Assembly (NCBI GenBank): GCA_017557005.1
Contig: JAFZFZ010000063.1
Span: 1 to 64,000 of the forward strand
Source: Bacteroidaceae bacterium
GTDB lineage: Bacteria > Bacteroidota > Bacteroidia > Bacteroidales > Bacteroidaceae
Direction of reading: 5' to 3'
Length of the DNA stretch: 64,000 nt
The notes under the pieces were generated by a model. It had not been told where the DNA came from, searched no databases, and worked only from the letters and a program-made list of their open reading frames with translations. This document shows, one piece after another, positions 1 to 10,870 of this stretch. Made by a program: the position numbers and the translations under genes. The first letter of the stretch is position 1. Each line of letters begins with the position of its first letter.

Positions 1-31
1 CAGAAATTTGTTCCTTTGTAAGTAACATAAG

Positions 32-65
32 TTGTAATTTTTGATTTGGACACCCAAAATTACAA
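32..65. repeat. Inverted repeat with 10-bp arms
   Basis: TTGTAATTTT (32-41) is mirrored by AAAATTACAA (56-65) around a 14-nt loop. It lies at the window edge, in 276 bases without a gene, next to a terminator hairpin. It may belong to the 3' end of a gene outside the window. Confidence 0.5.
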
Positions 66-71
66 ACTTGT

Positions 72-104
72 CAGGACTAGCCAAACATGGCTGGTCCTTT
101 TTTA
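72..104 (+). terminator. Rho-independent terminator
   Basis: AGGACTAGCC pairs with GGCTGGTCCT (one T-G pair) around a 6-nt loop and runs into six T on the plus strand. It probably ends a plus-strand gene lying left of the window. No gene is visible in 1-276. Confidence 0.7.
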
Positions 105-189
105 CTACTTAAAGCAGACACACTTTTTGAAACAGTATCTTCATATTAGTACATTTTATAGTTGGTTACATTATACGATGCCGTAAAGA

Positions 190-224
190 TACAAAAAAGT
201 CGACAAAGCGTATGCCTTGCCGAC
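190..224 (-). terminator. Terminator of the porU-porV-ispF operon
   Basis: Reading the minus strand, GTCG...CGAC arms (221-224 and 199-202) continue inward with two mismatches around a 4-nt loop and are followed by six T (198-193). It sits about 50 bases beyond the ispF stop codon, where the operon should end. Confidence 0.6.
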
Positions 225-276
225 CTATTTTATCGTACGAGTAGCCAATCTGCCTAAAATTGCATTTCCCCTTGGC

Positions 277-756
277 TCAATCCTTTTCGATTAGTACCGT
301 GGCATAGGCTGATATGCCCTCTTCGCGGCCAGTAAAACCGAGTTTCTCGGTAGTGGTAGCCTTGATGGTCACATCCTCTTCTTCTATGCCCATGACATCG
401 GCAAGGGTCTGCTGCATCAAGGGAATGTGTGCTTTCAGTTTGGGACGCTCGGCGCAGATCGTGGCATCGATATTACCTACACGGTACCCTTTGGTGGCGA
501 TAAGCTCCACAGTGCGTGCCAAGAGGATCTTGCTGTCGATGTTCTTGAATTCACCTGCGGTGTCGGGGAAATGGTAACCTATGTCACGCAAGTGGGCGGC
601 ACCCAAGAGCGCATCACAAATGGCATGAATGAGCACATCGGCATCAGAATGGCCGAGGAGTCCGCGGTCGTGCTCAAGGCGAATACCTCCCAACCAAAGT
701 TCACGGTTCTCAGCAAATTTATGAACATCAAATCCGAATCCAACACGTATTTTCAT
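277..756 (-). CDS. ispF: 2-C-methyl-D-erythritol 2,4-cyclodiphosphate synthase
   Basis: Cytosolic enzyme of the MEP isoprenoid pathway. It converts CDP-methylerythritol 2-phosphate to the 2,4-cyclodiphosphate with release of CMP. The 159-residue length is normal for the family. The metal ligands are visible as D10 and H12 in GFDVH and H44 after GHSDAD, and the family motif TTTEKLGFTGREEG lies near the C-terminus. The start is the Met of MKIRVGFGFD. It is the last gene of the minus-strand run FAHD-porU-porV-ispF, 91 bases after porV, and is followed by a terminator hairpin. The pathway has no functional link to secretion, so the neighbourhood is positional only. Confidence 0.97.
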   Translation of the reverse strand: MKIRVGFGFDVHKFAENRELWLGGIRLEHDRGLLGHSDADVLIHAICDALLGAAHLRDIGYHFPDTAGEFKNIDSKILLARTVELIATKGYRVGNIDATICAERPKLKAHIPLMQQTLADVMGIEEEDVTIKATTTEKLGFTGREEGISAYATVLIEKD

Positions 757-847
757 AAAGTTCTCCCTCTTCCATCTGATCCTCCCGCTATGGGAAGAGC
801 CTTCGGACTGCCGGGAGGTAAGCAGTTTTTAGTGGTTAATGATTTCT

Positions 848-2050
848 TTATCTTCCCAAAATCTCGCGAATGCCATCCATGTCGAACGCCAAGGTGAAAC
901 GCAATGTTTGGTCGAGCGGGTTGCTCTGTGCGGTTGAGATAAGGTAGGCTGCGTCAAGTGAGAATACACTCATCTTGAAACCTGTACCGAGGGTGAAGTA
1001 TTTACGGTTGCCCTTATATTCATTTTCGTAATGGTATCCGCCACGGAGGAAGAACTGATTATTGTACGAGTACTCCACACCTACACCCCAATAGATTTCT
1101 TGGAGCTCTTCGCGGAAGCCTCCAGGAGCATCAGCAAAAGATTGGAAGATACCTGCGATGGGTGATACGTCGTTGTAGCCACGCTCATCGAGCCACGATT
1201 GGTATCCCGAAGCGTCTGAGTAGCTGTCGTCTTCATAGTCTTCTCCTTTGGTCTCATCCAAGTATTGGCGGTACGAGGGCTTTGTGGGTACCATGAGCTT
1301 GTTTACATCGGCACTGAGAGTGAATGTGTTGTATTCGTCGATGGGTATCATCAGCGAGGTACCGAGACGCAGGTTCGTGGGGATAAACTGGTTGGTGTTA
1401 CCGCCGTCGAACGAGATTTTACTACCGATGTTCGATGCGTTCAGACCGAAGTTGAGCATACATTCGCGACGGCCCATCATGACATAGTTCGAATAGAAGA
1501 AGGCGATGTCGGCAGCAAAGGCCTGTCCCACCTCAGTGTCATCTTCAAACTTGTAGTTGAGGTCCGAAAGGATATAGCGCAGGCCTACAGCGGCTGAGAA
1601 GGTTTCTGACAGCATGCGTGAGTAGGCAAAGTCAACTGCCATTTCGTAGGGGCGGATCACATAGTCGTCGACGTATACATCACCCAAAGAAAAGTAGGTG
1701 AGCGAACCGCTGATGGCCTGGTAGTCGCCTATACGGTAATATCCCACGAGGTTGGCAAGGTCAATGTCGCTTACCAATTGGCGCAGCCACGGTGTGTAAG
1801 CCAATGAGAAGCCTGCAGGGCTGATTGCAAAGGGGTATTTGGCTGGGTTCCAGTACTGTGAGTTTACATCAGGGTCGGTAGCAGCACCCACGTCACCCAT
1901 AGCTCCGGCGCGTGAGTCGGGGGCGATAGAGAGTGAGGTGACGGCTGTCATCACGGGATTAAACATCTGTACGTCGCTTGATCCCTTTTGGGCGAAGATG
2001 GTTGATGTGGCACTTAGCAGCAAGGCCGATAGTATAAATAACTTTTTCAT
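848..2050 (-). CDS. porV: Type IX secretion outer-membrane protein PorV (LptO)
   Basis: Outer-membrane beta-barrel of the type IX secretion system. In P. gingivalis PorV shuttles cargo from the translocon to the PorU-containing attachment complex. The 400-residue product opens with a clear Sec signal peptide (MKKLFILSALLLSATSTIFAQ). It carries the early family signature SIAPDSRAGAMGDVGAATDPD around residues 40-60, followed by NPAKYPF. Alternating hydrophobic strands continue to the C-terminus. It follows porU by 89 bases on the same strand. The call rests on family resemblance plus adjacency to porU, a conserved pairing. The barrel belongs to the FadL-like superfamily, so without porU next door it could be taken for a generic PorV/PorQ paralogue. 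Confidence 0.92.
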   Translation of the reverse strand: MKKLFILSALLLSATSTIFAQKGSSDVQMFNPVMTAVTSLSIAPDSRAGAMGDVGAATDPDVNSQYWNPAKYPFAISPAGFSLAYTPWLRQLVSDIDLANLVGYYRIGDYQAISGSLTYFSLGDVYVDDYVIRPYEMAVDFAYSRMLSETFSAAVGLRYILSDLNYKFEDDTEVGQAFAADIAFFYSNYVMMGRRECMLNFGLNASNIGSKISFDGGNTNQFIPTNLRLGTSLMIPIDEYNTFTLSADVNKLMVPTKPSYRQYLDETKGEDYEDDSYSDASGYQSWLDERGYNDVSPIAGIFQSFADAPGGFREELQEIYWGVGVEYSYNNQFFLRGGYHYENEYKGNRKYFTLGTGFKMSVFSLDAAYLISTAQSNPLDQTLRFTLAFDMDGIREILGR

Positions 2051-2139
2051 ATTCGGGTGTTATGAATCTTGGATAATCACTCTAAATTCTTACAATATTG
2101 CTTATAAATAAACTCTAAATTCCCTCTATTATTGCCTCG

Positions 2140-5100
2140 TCAACGCAAAATCGTCAGTTTGCGCACTCGGCTTGTCGATGTTCCGCTTGCCGAGCTCACG
2201 GTGGCACGATACAGATATACACCCGTACCCAAAGGTTGTCCCGATGCCGTGTTGAGTCCCCAGTTAAGGGTGTAGCTGTTGTCGGGTGTAGTTGCTTGTT
2301 CGCTATGGCGCCAAAGTGTACGGCCCGAGAAGTCAAATACCTCAATGCTGATGGTGACCTCTGTCTCTGGTCTGTCATGAGTGAGCATGAATGTAGTGTG
2401 CTCACGTGCAGGACTATGCGTGGTGGTGATGTCGAGTATGCGGGGACGCAGTCCCTTCACCACTTCGAACTCGATGGTAGTGGTGGCAGCGTTGTTCATC
2501 ATGTCCCATGCTCGGAACATGAGCGTGTGCATACCTTCATCCAGTGTGGGTAGTGTGTACGATACGGTGCCGCGTGTGTAGTCTCCCAAGTCTGATACGT
2601 AGTAGTCGTTGAGCGTGTAGGTCATCGAGGCCTTTCCGTCCACGATGGCTATCAGGTCGTGTCCGATACCATTTCCCACGGTGTTGATGCCATCCGTATC
2701 TTCGAGCATCACTACCAGGTGCGGAGTCTCGTTCACCTGATCTCCGGTGACAAAGTCGGGCGAGTTGAGATACAGCGTCAGCTTGGGGCCGAGGCTATCG
2801 TTAGCCAGTTCGTCCGCTGTGCCTCCCAAGAGGAAGTTGTCGTACGATCCTTTGGCCTCGCGTTCATGCGTGTCGTTTACGGCATAGAGGTTGATGAGTC
2901 CGCTTAGCATCGAATAGTTGATGTCCATCGGTACGCGGAAGGTAAAGGAGTATGTACCGTTGCGTACGGAGTCGCCTCCCACGAAGAGTGTTTTGGTGCG
3001 TTCGTAGTAGGTGAAGGGCTTCGATGCCTTGCCCGTATTGTTGCGGCAGGTGATGGTCTCCACATTATCAAATACGATAGCATGCATCACTCCGGTGAAG
3101 TCGGTAGCCTGTGCGCCCTGCAATGTTTCCACGTGTCCCTTCACGGTGACCTGTTGGCCCGCTTTCAGTACGATGTCGGCTTTGCTATCAGTCTTGTGTC
3201 CATTGATCTCGTCAACCTTGATGGTGTAGTCGGTGTTGCCGATGATGAGCGCAGGGTCACCCATGAGCATGTAGTTGAGTTTGTTTTCGCTCACGTCTTG
3301 CAAACCCGAGCTTGCCGATGAGGTGATCAGACTACACTTGGCGCGACGTATGGCATCGCCCATGCGCAGACGTTGTCCCGCTTCATCGCGTGCAAAGAGA
3401 TATTGTGAGAACAGGTAGTTGATGCGTCTGTTTTGACTCGAGTAGGTAGTGCGGGTCGATGTCATCAGTCCGATAGCACCTCCCTTGGGGTTGAGGAAGG
3501 CATATTCGCCGAACGACATGGTGGCATTGTCAAACGGACTGATGTCGCACGATACCGTTACCCATACCGGCAGGCGGGGCGAGGTGAGCTGCTCTACATC
3601 GTTTTTGCCTATCACCAGTTCGTGCGACAACACGTCGGGGCTACCATGTCCGCTGTAGTTCACCATCAATGCACCCTCGTTGAAGAGTTCGAGCAGTCGC
3701 TTGCGCACGGTAGGGTAGCTATTTCCGGTCGATGTCACCTCCATCGGGTAAGCATCCCAGTAGATGCGCTTCACCATATAGTCGGGGTAGTTGGCTTCGA
3801 GCATACGTGCCACGCGCTCGGCATCGTCCATATGCTGGTTGTTGTCGCCGTCGTCGCCCAGCATGAGGATGTGGTTCTTCCATGCTCCGGCATCGGCATT
3901 GTCCATGTAGGCTACCACCTTATCCACAGCATCGCGTGCTTGCGTCGCGGTAGTCACGGGGAAGCGGCCTACACCTATGTCTACCTTGTCGTAGAGCAGA
4001 CGGTCGCCTTCGCCCTCGTCGAGCAATCCGAAGTAGTCCTCCATCACATACGATGAGGTAGCGCTGAATGAGCTCACCGCCTCGAAGCACAGTAGGTAGT
4101 CGTCGGGTGACTTTCCCTGCCATGCCGATGATAGCATGCGGTTGTCCCAGGCGCCGTCTCCAAAGAGCAGTAGGTATTTGGGAGCGTCGTCCAGGGTCTC
4201 GGCGCGGTCGTATAACATCTTCATGTAGCGGCGATAGGCAGTGGCATCGGGAGTACCCGATGAGAATTCGTTGTATACCTGTTCGGCTGTCACCACCCTT
4301 GTGCGCAATCCGCTTCGTGTGCGGTGTGTCTCGGCCAGTCGCTCGGCCTGTGCGGTAAGCTTACCGCTGGTAGGCACTATGATGATATAGTCTGTCGGCC
4401 CCGTGGCGTGCAGGTCCTGGTTGTCCACCTTACCCACCTCCTCGGGTGTGGGGTACGCTGCCCTTGTGTCGAAAGCGATGTATACATCGCCGCGCTTACC
4501 CTCCGCGGTGAAGGTCTGTGAACCTTCGTCGTAGGGTATCTCCTCTATGGCGGCAGCATCTGTCACGCGCCATACGGCAACCTTTCCCTTGCTCGTGAGC
4601 GCATCTACGGCATAGGTGTAGGTGCCAGCACTGGTAGCATAGATGGGTGTGTTCAGTCCGATGAGGCGTGTGTAGTTGAGTCGCAGGTAGTCGAGTCGGC
4701 CCGATATGCCCGTGCCTCTATTGTGTGTAAGCGTAATTGTCACCACTCCGTTGGAGGCGAACGCCTTTGCCTTGTAGCTACGTGTTGCTGCTGTAGCCTC
4801 CGTGTGTGCGCCTATGGGGCTCAGTGTCATGTTGCCTGCGGTAGTGCTGTCGATGGCTACTGACACCGAGGAACTGCTCTTGCCGTTGTGGCTGAAGCAT
4901 ACGTCGAGTGTGACCTCGTTCCTGGAGCCAAGGATATTGCTTACCTGCAGAGGGTATTGGCGGCGGTTGCTTGTGGCAAAGTCGTAGCTCTCCACTAATT
5001 GTCGTCCTCCATGAAACCATGCGTAGTCATCCACCTCGTGCAAGGTGTAGGCGGGGGTGGTAGCGATGGTGGCACGTGCCTCAGCGTATGGGCTTCCGTA

Positions 5101-5925
5101 TGTAGCGTGGCCCTCCGCCTTGGTCGTCTCTTCTCCTTGGGGCAGAGTGGGAGAGTCCCCTTCCGTCAAGAAGTAGTATCCGTAGTCAGAGTAGGGGTTG
5201 CGTGTGTGAGCAAAGGTGTTGTCACTCTCCAATGTCCATTGTATGGGACCTCGTGCGTAGAAGAGGAGTCTTTGGTTGTCGGTGTGGTATAGGGGCACTT
5301 CGCACAAGTCGTCAATCCATGTGTGGATGTCGCTCTCGGCAAGCATATGTCCGCCATATCCATATAGGCGCACCTTGGAGGGGTCGCTGAATCCCATGCC
5401 CTTGATCTGTGCGTGGGTGAGCATATGTATGCCATTGTCGGCAACGCGGAACTTCACCCAGTGCCCTTGGCTCAATAGCGAGTTGTGAGCAGCCGGCTGC
5501 GCCTGCGCCTCAAGGTAGGACCGTTGGACTTGTTGGTTGGTGGTCACCTTCAGAGCAAAGTTCTCGATGCGCTGGTACTTGCCGTCGCGCCATATGATGG
5601 GTGTGAACGATATGTCGAGTTGTGCCCGCTTGGCGCTGATGCCCCTGTGCACCTCTATCACGGGCCATTCGGGCAGTCCCTTTTCGGCGGGCAGGCCATA
5701 GCGCTTCACCTCTTCCGATGTAAGGGGCTTCAGTTCGGGGTATTCGATGGCTACATCGTAGCTACGCCCCTGGTGGTCATATCCCAGGTCGATGCTATGC
5801 GTATAGGTGGGTGCGATGGAGTCTTGCGAGTAGCTTTCCCAGTCTACCTCCCATTCGCTCTGTGCCTTCAAGGGCAGCAAGGCAAGCGCCAGTAGGCATG
5901 ATAGTATGTAGTGTCGTTTCTTCAA
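2140..5925 (-). CDS. porU: Type IX secretion C-terminal signal peptidase/sortase PorU
   Basis: Large surface C25 (gingipain-family) cysteine protease. PorU removes the C-terminal sorting domain of type IX cargo and transfers it to A-LPS. The 1261-residue protein has a signal peptide (MKKRHYILSCLLALALLPLKAQ), a long beta-rich N-terminal region, and a C25 catalytic core from about residue 500 to 880. In that core His760 lies in NYSGHGSP and Cys793 in VSCDISPF, the expected dyad spacing. The C-terminus has an FlgD/type IX-tail-like Ig fold ending GTGVYLYRATV, which in known PorU proteins is retained rather than cleaved. It is upstream of porV and downstream of an FAHD gene. Confidence 0.95.
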   Translation of the reverse strand: MKKRHYILSCLLALALLPLKAQSEWEVDWESYSQDSIAPTYTHSIDLGYDHQGRSYDVAIEYPELKPLTSEEVKRYGLPAEKGLPEWPVIEVHRGISAKRAQLDISFTPIIWRDGKYQRIENFALKVTTNQQVQRSYLEAQAQPAAHNSLLSQGHWVKFRVADNGIHMLTHAQIKGMGFSDPSKVRLYGYGGHMLAESDIHTWIDDLCEVPLYHTDNQRLLFYARGPIQWTLESDNTFAHTRNPYSDYGYYFLTEGDSPTLPQGEETTKAEGHATYGSPYAEARATIATTPAYTLHEVDDYAWFHGGRQLVESYDFATSNRRQYPLQVSNILGSRNEVTLDVCFSHNGKSSSSVSVAIDSTTAGNMTLSPIGAHTEATAATRSYKAKAFASNGVVTITLTHNRGTGISGRLDYLRLNYTRLIGLNTPIYATSAGTYTYAVDALTSKGKVAVWRVTDAAAIEEIPYDEGSQTFTAEGKRGDVYIAFDTRAAYPTPEEVGKVDNQDLHATGPTDYIIIVPTSGKLTAQAERLAETHRTRSGLRTRVVTAEQVYNEFSSGTPDATAYRRYMKMLYDRAETLDDAPKYLLLFGDGAWDNRMLSSAWQGKSPDDYLLCFEAVSSFSATSSYVMEDYFGLLDEGEGDRLLYDKVDIGVGRFPVTTATQARDAVDKVVAYMDNADAGAWKNHILMLGDDGDNNQHMDDAERVARMLEANYPDYMVKRIYWDAYPMEVTSTGNSYPTVRKRLLELFNEGALMVNYSGHGSPDVLSHELVIGKNDVEQLTSPRLPVWVTVSCDISPFDNATMSFGEYAFLNPKGGAIGLMTSTRTTYSSQNRRINYLFSQYLFARDEAGQRLRMGDAIRRAKCSLITSSASSGLQDVSENKLNYMLMGDPALIIGNTDYTIKVDEINGHKTDSKADIVLKAGQQVTVKGHVETLQGAQATDFTGVMHAIVFDNVETITCRNNTGKASKPFTYYERTKTLFVGGDSVRNGTYSFTFRVPMDINYSMLSGLINLYAVNDTHEREAKGSYDNFLLGGTADELANDSLGPKLTLYLNSPDFVTGDQVNETPHLVVMLEDTDGINTVGNGIGHDLIAIVDGKASMTYTLNDYYVSDLGDYTRGTVSYTLPTLDEGMHTLMFRAWDMMNNAATTTIEFEVVKGLRPRILDITTTHSPAREHTTFMLTHDRPETEVTISIEVFDFSGRTLWRHSEQATTPDNSYTLNWGLNTASGQPLGTGVYLYRATVSSASGTSTSRVRKLTILR

Positions 5926-6007
5926 CGGAGATTCACATTATAATATTTATATTATTTATAACGTGGCGAGTGCCCTTTTATTGTGCCGGAGTGCCCTGAT
6001 GGCCTGT

Positions 6008-6625
6008 TTACCTCACGTTGAATGCCAGCACCTTCTCTCCTTCGAGGTATCCCTCTACGTGCTGTCCTATCTGCAAGGGGCCTACGCCTACGGGTGTGCC
6101 GGTGAAGATGAGGTCGCCCGTCTTGAGCATGAAGAATTGGCTCACGTAGCTCACCAGTTCGTCAATGCCGAAGAGCATGTCTGCCGTGTGGCCCTGCTGT
6201 ACGGTGTGTCCGTCGATGTCGAGTCTGAAGCGTATGTTCTGCATGTGGGCAAAGCGCTCTACGGGTACGAATTCGCCCAATACGGCCGAACCGTCAAAAC
6301 CCTTACAGAGCTCCCAAGGCAATCCTTCGCGGCGGAATCGCTCCTGCATGTCGCGTGCAGTGATGTCTACGCCCACGGTTACGGCATCGTAGTATCGGTG
6401 AGCAAAGCGCGGAGCGATGTTCTTGCCCAGCTTGCTGATGCGCACCACCAGTTCGCCCTCGTAGTCGAACCTCTCGGCAAAGTCGGGGATAAAGAAGGGC
6501 TTTCCACCCTTGAGCAGTGCGCTGTCGGGTTTCATGAATATCACGGGACTTTCGGGTTTGGTAGCCTTCTCGTCGAGTTCTTTGAGGTGTTCGGCATAGT
6601 TCATGCCCACGCATATAATCTTCAT
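6008..6625 (-). CDS. Fumarylacetoacetate hydrolase (FAHD) family protein
   Basis: Predicted cytosolic metal-dependent hydrolase or decarboxylase of the FAHD1 type. The substrate cannot be told from sequence; members act on oxaloacetate, acylpyruvates or related diketones. I place the start at Met 6625 (MKIICVGMNYAEH, 205 residues). The longer reading to 6760 runs through the promoter, and 205 residues matches single-domain FAHD proteins. Visible family features are CVGMNYAEHLKE at the N-terminus, PVIFMKPDSAL, FDYEGELVVRI (metal-binding Glu) and LIFTGTPVGVGPL near the C-terminus. It heads the porU-porV-ispF run, and FAHD-porU adjacency is also known from P. gingivalis. Confidence 0.9.
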   Translation of the reverse strand: MKIICVGMNYAEHLKELDEKATKPESPVIFMKPDSALLKGGKPFFIPDFAERFDYEGELVVRISKLGKNIAPRFAHRYYDAVTVGVDITARDMQERFRREGLPWELCKGFDGSAVLGEFVPVERFAHMQNIRFRLDIDGHTVQQGHTADMLFGIDELVSYVSQFFMLKTGDLIFTGTPVGVGPLQIGQHVEGYLEGEKVLAFNVR

Positions 6626-6654
6626 GTCAGATGTCGTATTATGGTTTTTCGTTG

Positions 6655-6691
6655 CAAAAATAGTGAAAATCGTGGAATATACGTACCTTTG
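6655..6691. promoter_or_regulatory. Divergent promoter region between FAHD and SUI1 genes
   Basis: Two Bacteroidetes -7 boxes face away from each other. TATTTTTG reads on the minus strand (6662-6655) toward the FAHD-porU operon. TACCTTTG reads on the plus strand (6684-6691) toward the initiation-factor gene. The -33 elements are not convincing for either. Confidence 0.6.
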
Positions 6692-6721
6692 CACGCATAT
6701 ATTGCATAAGACGGATTGACT

Positions 6722-7066
6722 ATGGCTAAAAATGATAACGACTGGAAGAGCCGCCTGCAAGTGGTGTACTCTACCAACCCCGACTATAACTACGTGACCG
6801 ACGAAGAGCCCGAAGTGGAGACCCTCCCCAAAGCCCAGCAGAAGCTACGTGTGCAGATGGAGAAGAACCATCGGGGTGGCAAGGTGGTGACCATCGTGCG
6901 CGGTTTCATTGGCACCGACGACGACCTCAAGGCATTGGCCAAGCTCCTCAAGACACGCTGCGGCGTGGGTGGCTCGGCCAAGGATGGTGAAATCATTGTT
7001 CAGGGCGACTTCAAGCCCAAGGTGGTAGAACTCCTCATCAAGGAGGGATACACGGGTACGAAGTAA
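6722..7066 (+). CDS. SUI1/YciH-type translation initiation factor
   Basis: Small cytosolic protein of the eIF1/SUI1/YciH family. Bacterial members are thought to influence start-site fidelity or initiation, but their role is poorly defined. I prefer ATG 6722 (MAKNDNDWKSRL, 114 residues) over an in-frame TTG two codons upstream. The C-terminal half holds the SUI1 fold, with GGKVVTIVRGFIG followed by DDLKALAKLLKTRCGVGGSAKDGEI, the classic basic-Gly signature, and it ends LLIKEGYTGTK. The gene is monocistronic and its 3' end converges on trmN6 with only 12 bases between them. Confidence 0.93.
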   Translation: MAKNDNDWKSRLQVVYSTNPDYNYVTDEEPEVETLPKAQQKLRVQMEKNHRGGKVVTIVRGFIGTDDDLKALAKLLKTRCGVGGSAKDGEIIVQGDFKPKVVELLIKEGYTGTK

Positions 7067-7078
7067 GGCCTTCCTCTT

Positions 7079-7786
7079 TTACATCTTCAGATAAAACGCC
7101 TCCACCAGCTTGCGGTATTCGGGCGTGTGGCAGCGCTGGGCATCTTGTATGCATAGCACCTCGGGTGTGTGTGCCGCTCCCTGGCGTGTGAAAGCCATCA
7201 GTATGCGCTTGGGCTTGGCTCCCTCGTAGGGGCACACGATGGTTTGCCGCGTAGCAAACAGTCCGTGACAAGCCGCGCTCACCGTCATATCTGTAGCCCG
7301 ATCGTAGGGTATCACCACCGACAACTCCCCCTCGGCACTGAGCAGGCGTGCCGCACTGCGTGCCAGTTCGTCAAAGCTGAGCGTGTCTGTGTGGCGTGCC
7401 ATCGTGCGTTGCGCATCGGGGCACTTCAGCGAGTTCTCAAAGAAGGGAGGGTTGCATACGATAGCATCGTAGCGGGCGCTCTGCTCATCGCTCCACCTCT
7501 TGGCATCGGCCTTTACCATAAGTATGCGTTTGCTCCAGGGCGAGCGTGCCGCATTTTCGGTCGCTTGCGCTACGGCCTCTTCGTCGAGGTCGATACCCAC
7601 TATATGGGCTTTGCTGCGCTGTGCAGCCATGAGGGCTACCAGTCCCGTGCCCGTGCCTATGTCGAGTATGCGGTGGCAGTGTCCCAGGTGTTCTACGCGC
7701 GCCCAGGCTCCGAGCAGCACCCCATCGGTGCCCACCTTCATGGCGCATCGGTCTTGATGTATGGTAAATTGTTTGAATGTAAACAT
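7079..7786 (-). CDS. trmN6: tRNA1(Val) (adenine37-N6)-methyltransferase
   Basis: Class I SAM-dependent methyltransferase of the YfiC/TrmN6 family, which makes m6A37 in tRNA-Val(UAC). The 235 residues show SAM motif I LDIGTGTG at 41-48, the acidic ribose-binding loop GIDLDE near 65-69, and the N6-adenine catalytic motif NPPF at 112-115. The N-terminal FKQFTIHQDRCAMKVGTDG matches the family. It is transcribed alone from the minus strand, with an unusual leader containing a hairpin terminator upstream. Both tRNA-Val(UAC) genes that should be its substrate lie in this window near 32.2 kb. Confidence 0.92.
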   Translation of the reverse strand: MFTFKQFTIHQDRCAMKVGTDGVLLGAWARVEHLGHCHRILDIGTGTGLVALMAAQRSKAHIVGIDLDEEAVAQATENAARSPWSKRILMVKADAKRWSDEQSARYDAIVCNPPFFENSLKCPDAQRTMARHTDTLSFDELARSAARLLSAEGELSVVIPYDRATDMTVSAACHGLFATRQTIVCPYEGAKPKRILMAFTRQGAAHTPEVLCIQDAQRCHTPEYRKLVEAFYLKM

Positions 7787-7845
7787 AGGCTTGAGGATGT
7801 GATAGTTGGGTGTTAATCTGGTTAAACAAGTTGGCGGTCTTCTTT

Positions 7846-7883
7846 AAAAACGAAGAAGGTCGTCATCCCGACGACCAATCTTC
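7846..7883 (-). terminator. Terminator or attenuator hairpin in the trmN6 leader
   Basis: On the minus strand GGTCGTC and GACGACC (7876-7870 and 7864-7858) pair around a 5-nt loop. The stem is extended by GAAGA/TCTTC and is followed by five T (7850-7846). It lies between a strong minus-strand promoter (7920-7949) and trmN6 (start 7786). A second stem, CTTCTT/AAGAAG, using the 3' flank and the bases after the T-run, would compete with the extended stem. Confidence 0.55.
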
Positions 7884-7919
7884 TTACTTTAAAAATCTAA
7901 TACCATGAAAAACACAGTG

Positions 7920-7949
7920 CAAAGGTAGCCCATTATTGCGAAAGTGCAA
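7920..7949 (-). promoter_or_regulatory. Promoter for trmN6 leader or a small RNA
   Basis: Minus-strand TACCTTTG (7927-7920) is preceded by TTG (7949-7947) with a 19-bp spacer, the Bacteroidetes arrangement. A five-codon reading frame (MVLDF, 7906-7889) begins close to the expected transcript start. The 503-bp gap 7787-8289 otherwise holds this leader and, on the other side, the lon promoter repeat. Confidence 0.65.
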
Positions 7950-8163
7950 GCACGGAAGTCCGATAAGTGTGTAAATTACACTCCAATTCCTCTTTTTTCT
8001 CTCTTCTTCCGTGTAGCGATAGTCGGGATGCCAAGTAGGGCTTACATTTTTTGCGAAAATGGGGGCTGTGCGGTTTGAGTCTTTAGGTCGCTTTATCGAA
8101 CTTTCTCACCCTCAACAATGCAAGTAAGTTTTCATTGTTTTCGTTTAATCGATTTTTTGCATT

Positions 8164-8253
8164 ATTTTTAATCTGCTGCACAGCTTGAAATTAGGCGGCG
8201 CTTCGGAAATGTTCAAATAAATTTGATATTTCTCTCAGCTTGCACTAATTTTG
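8164..8253 (+). repeat. Promoter-carrying intergenic repeat, single copy before lon
   Basis: The stretch from the TTTTTAATC near 8165 through AAATTAGGCGGCGCTTCGG to TAATTTTG (8253) is repeated almost unchanged before the LptF/G gene (18745-18918). A degenerate tail of a preceding unit (TATTTTTA, 8163) lies 83 bases upstream of the -7 box, the same period as in the other locus. Confidence 0.8.
8222..8253 (+). promoter_or_regulatory. lon promoter inside the repeat
   Basis: TTTG (8222-8225), a 20-nt spacer and TAATTTTG (8246-8253) form a textbook Bacteroidetes promoter. The -7 box ends 36 bases before the first lon ATG. Confidence 0.8.
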
Positions 8254-8289
8254 CACTCTAATTGGCTTATTAGGCCACGATGACAGATT

Positions 8290-10751
<2,462 letters not shown>

Positions 10752-10755
<4 letters not shown>

Positions 10756-10866
10756 CAATTAACAATTCACAATTGACAATTAGTCATCCGGAAGGCTCAT
10801 TGACTTCAGCCCCTACGGGCGTCGACCTCCGGTTCATCATTAAACATTCATCATTCAGCATTAAAA
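10752..10866. repeat. AT-rich simple repeats between lon and tgt
   Basis: The gap is filled with ACAATTGACAATTA-type short repeats, a GCCCctacGGGC hairpin and TCATCATTAAACATTCATCATT-like repeats. Similar strings occur before holB's promoter and around mreB. I see no separate gene. Confidence 0.5.
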
Positions 10867-10870
10867 AAAC

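Noticed and set aside
3433-4056. A 207-codon plus-strand frame inside porU
   Set aside because: Shadow frame; porU is continuous on the other strand with the catalytic dyad in this very region.
6626-6760. N-terminal extension of the FAHD protein
   Set aside because: The extension runs through both divergent promoter boxes and encodes no recognisable sequence; the internal Met gives the normal family length.
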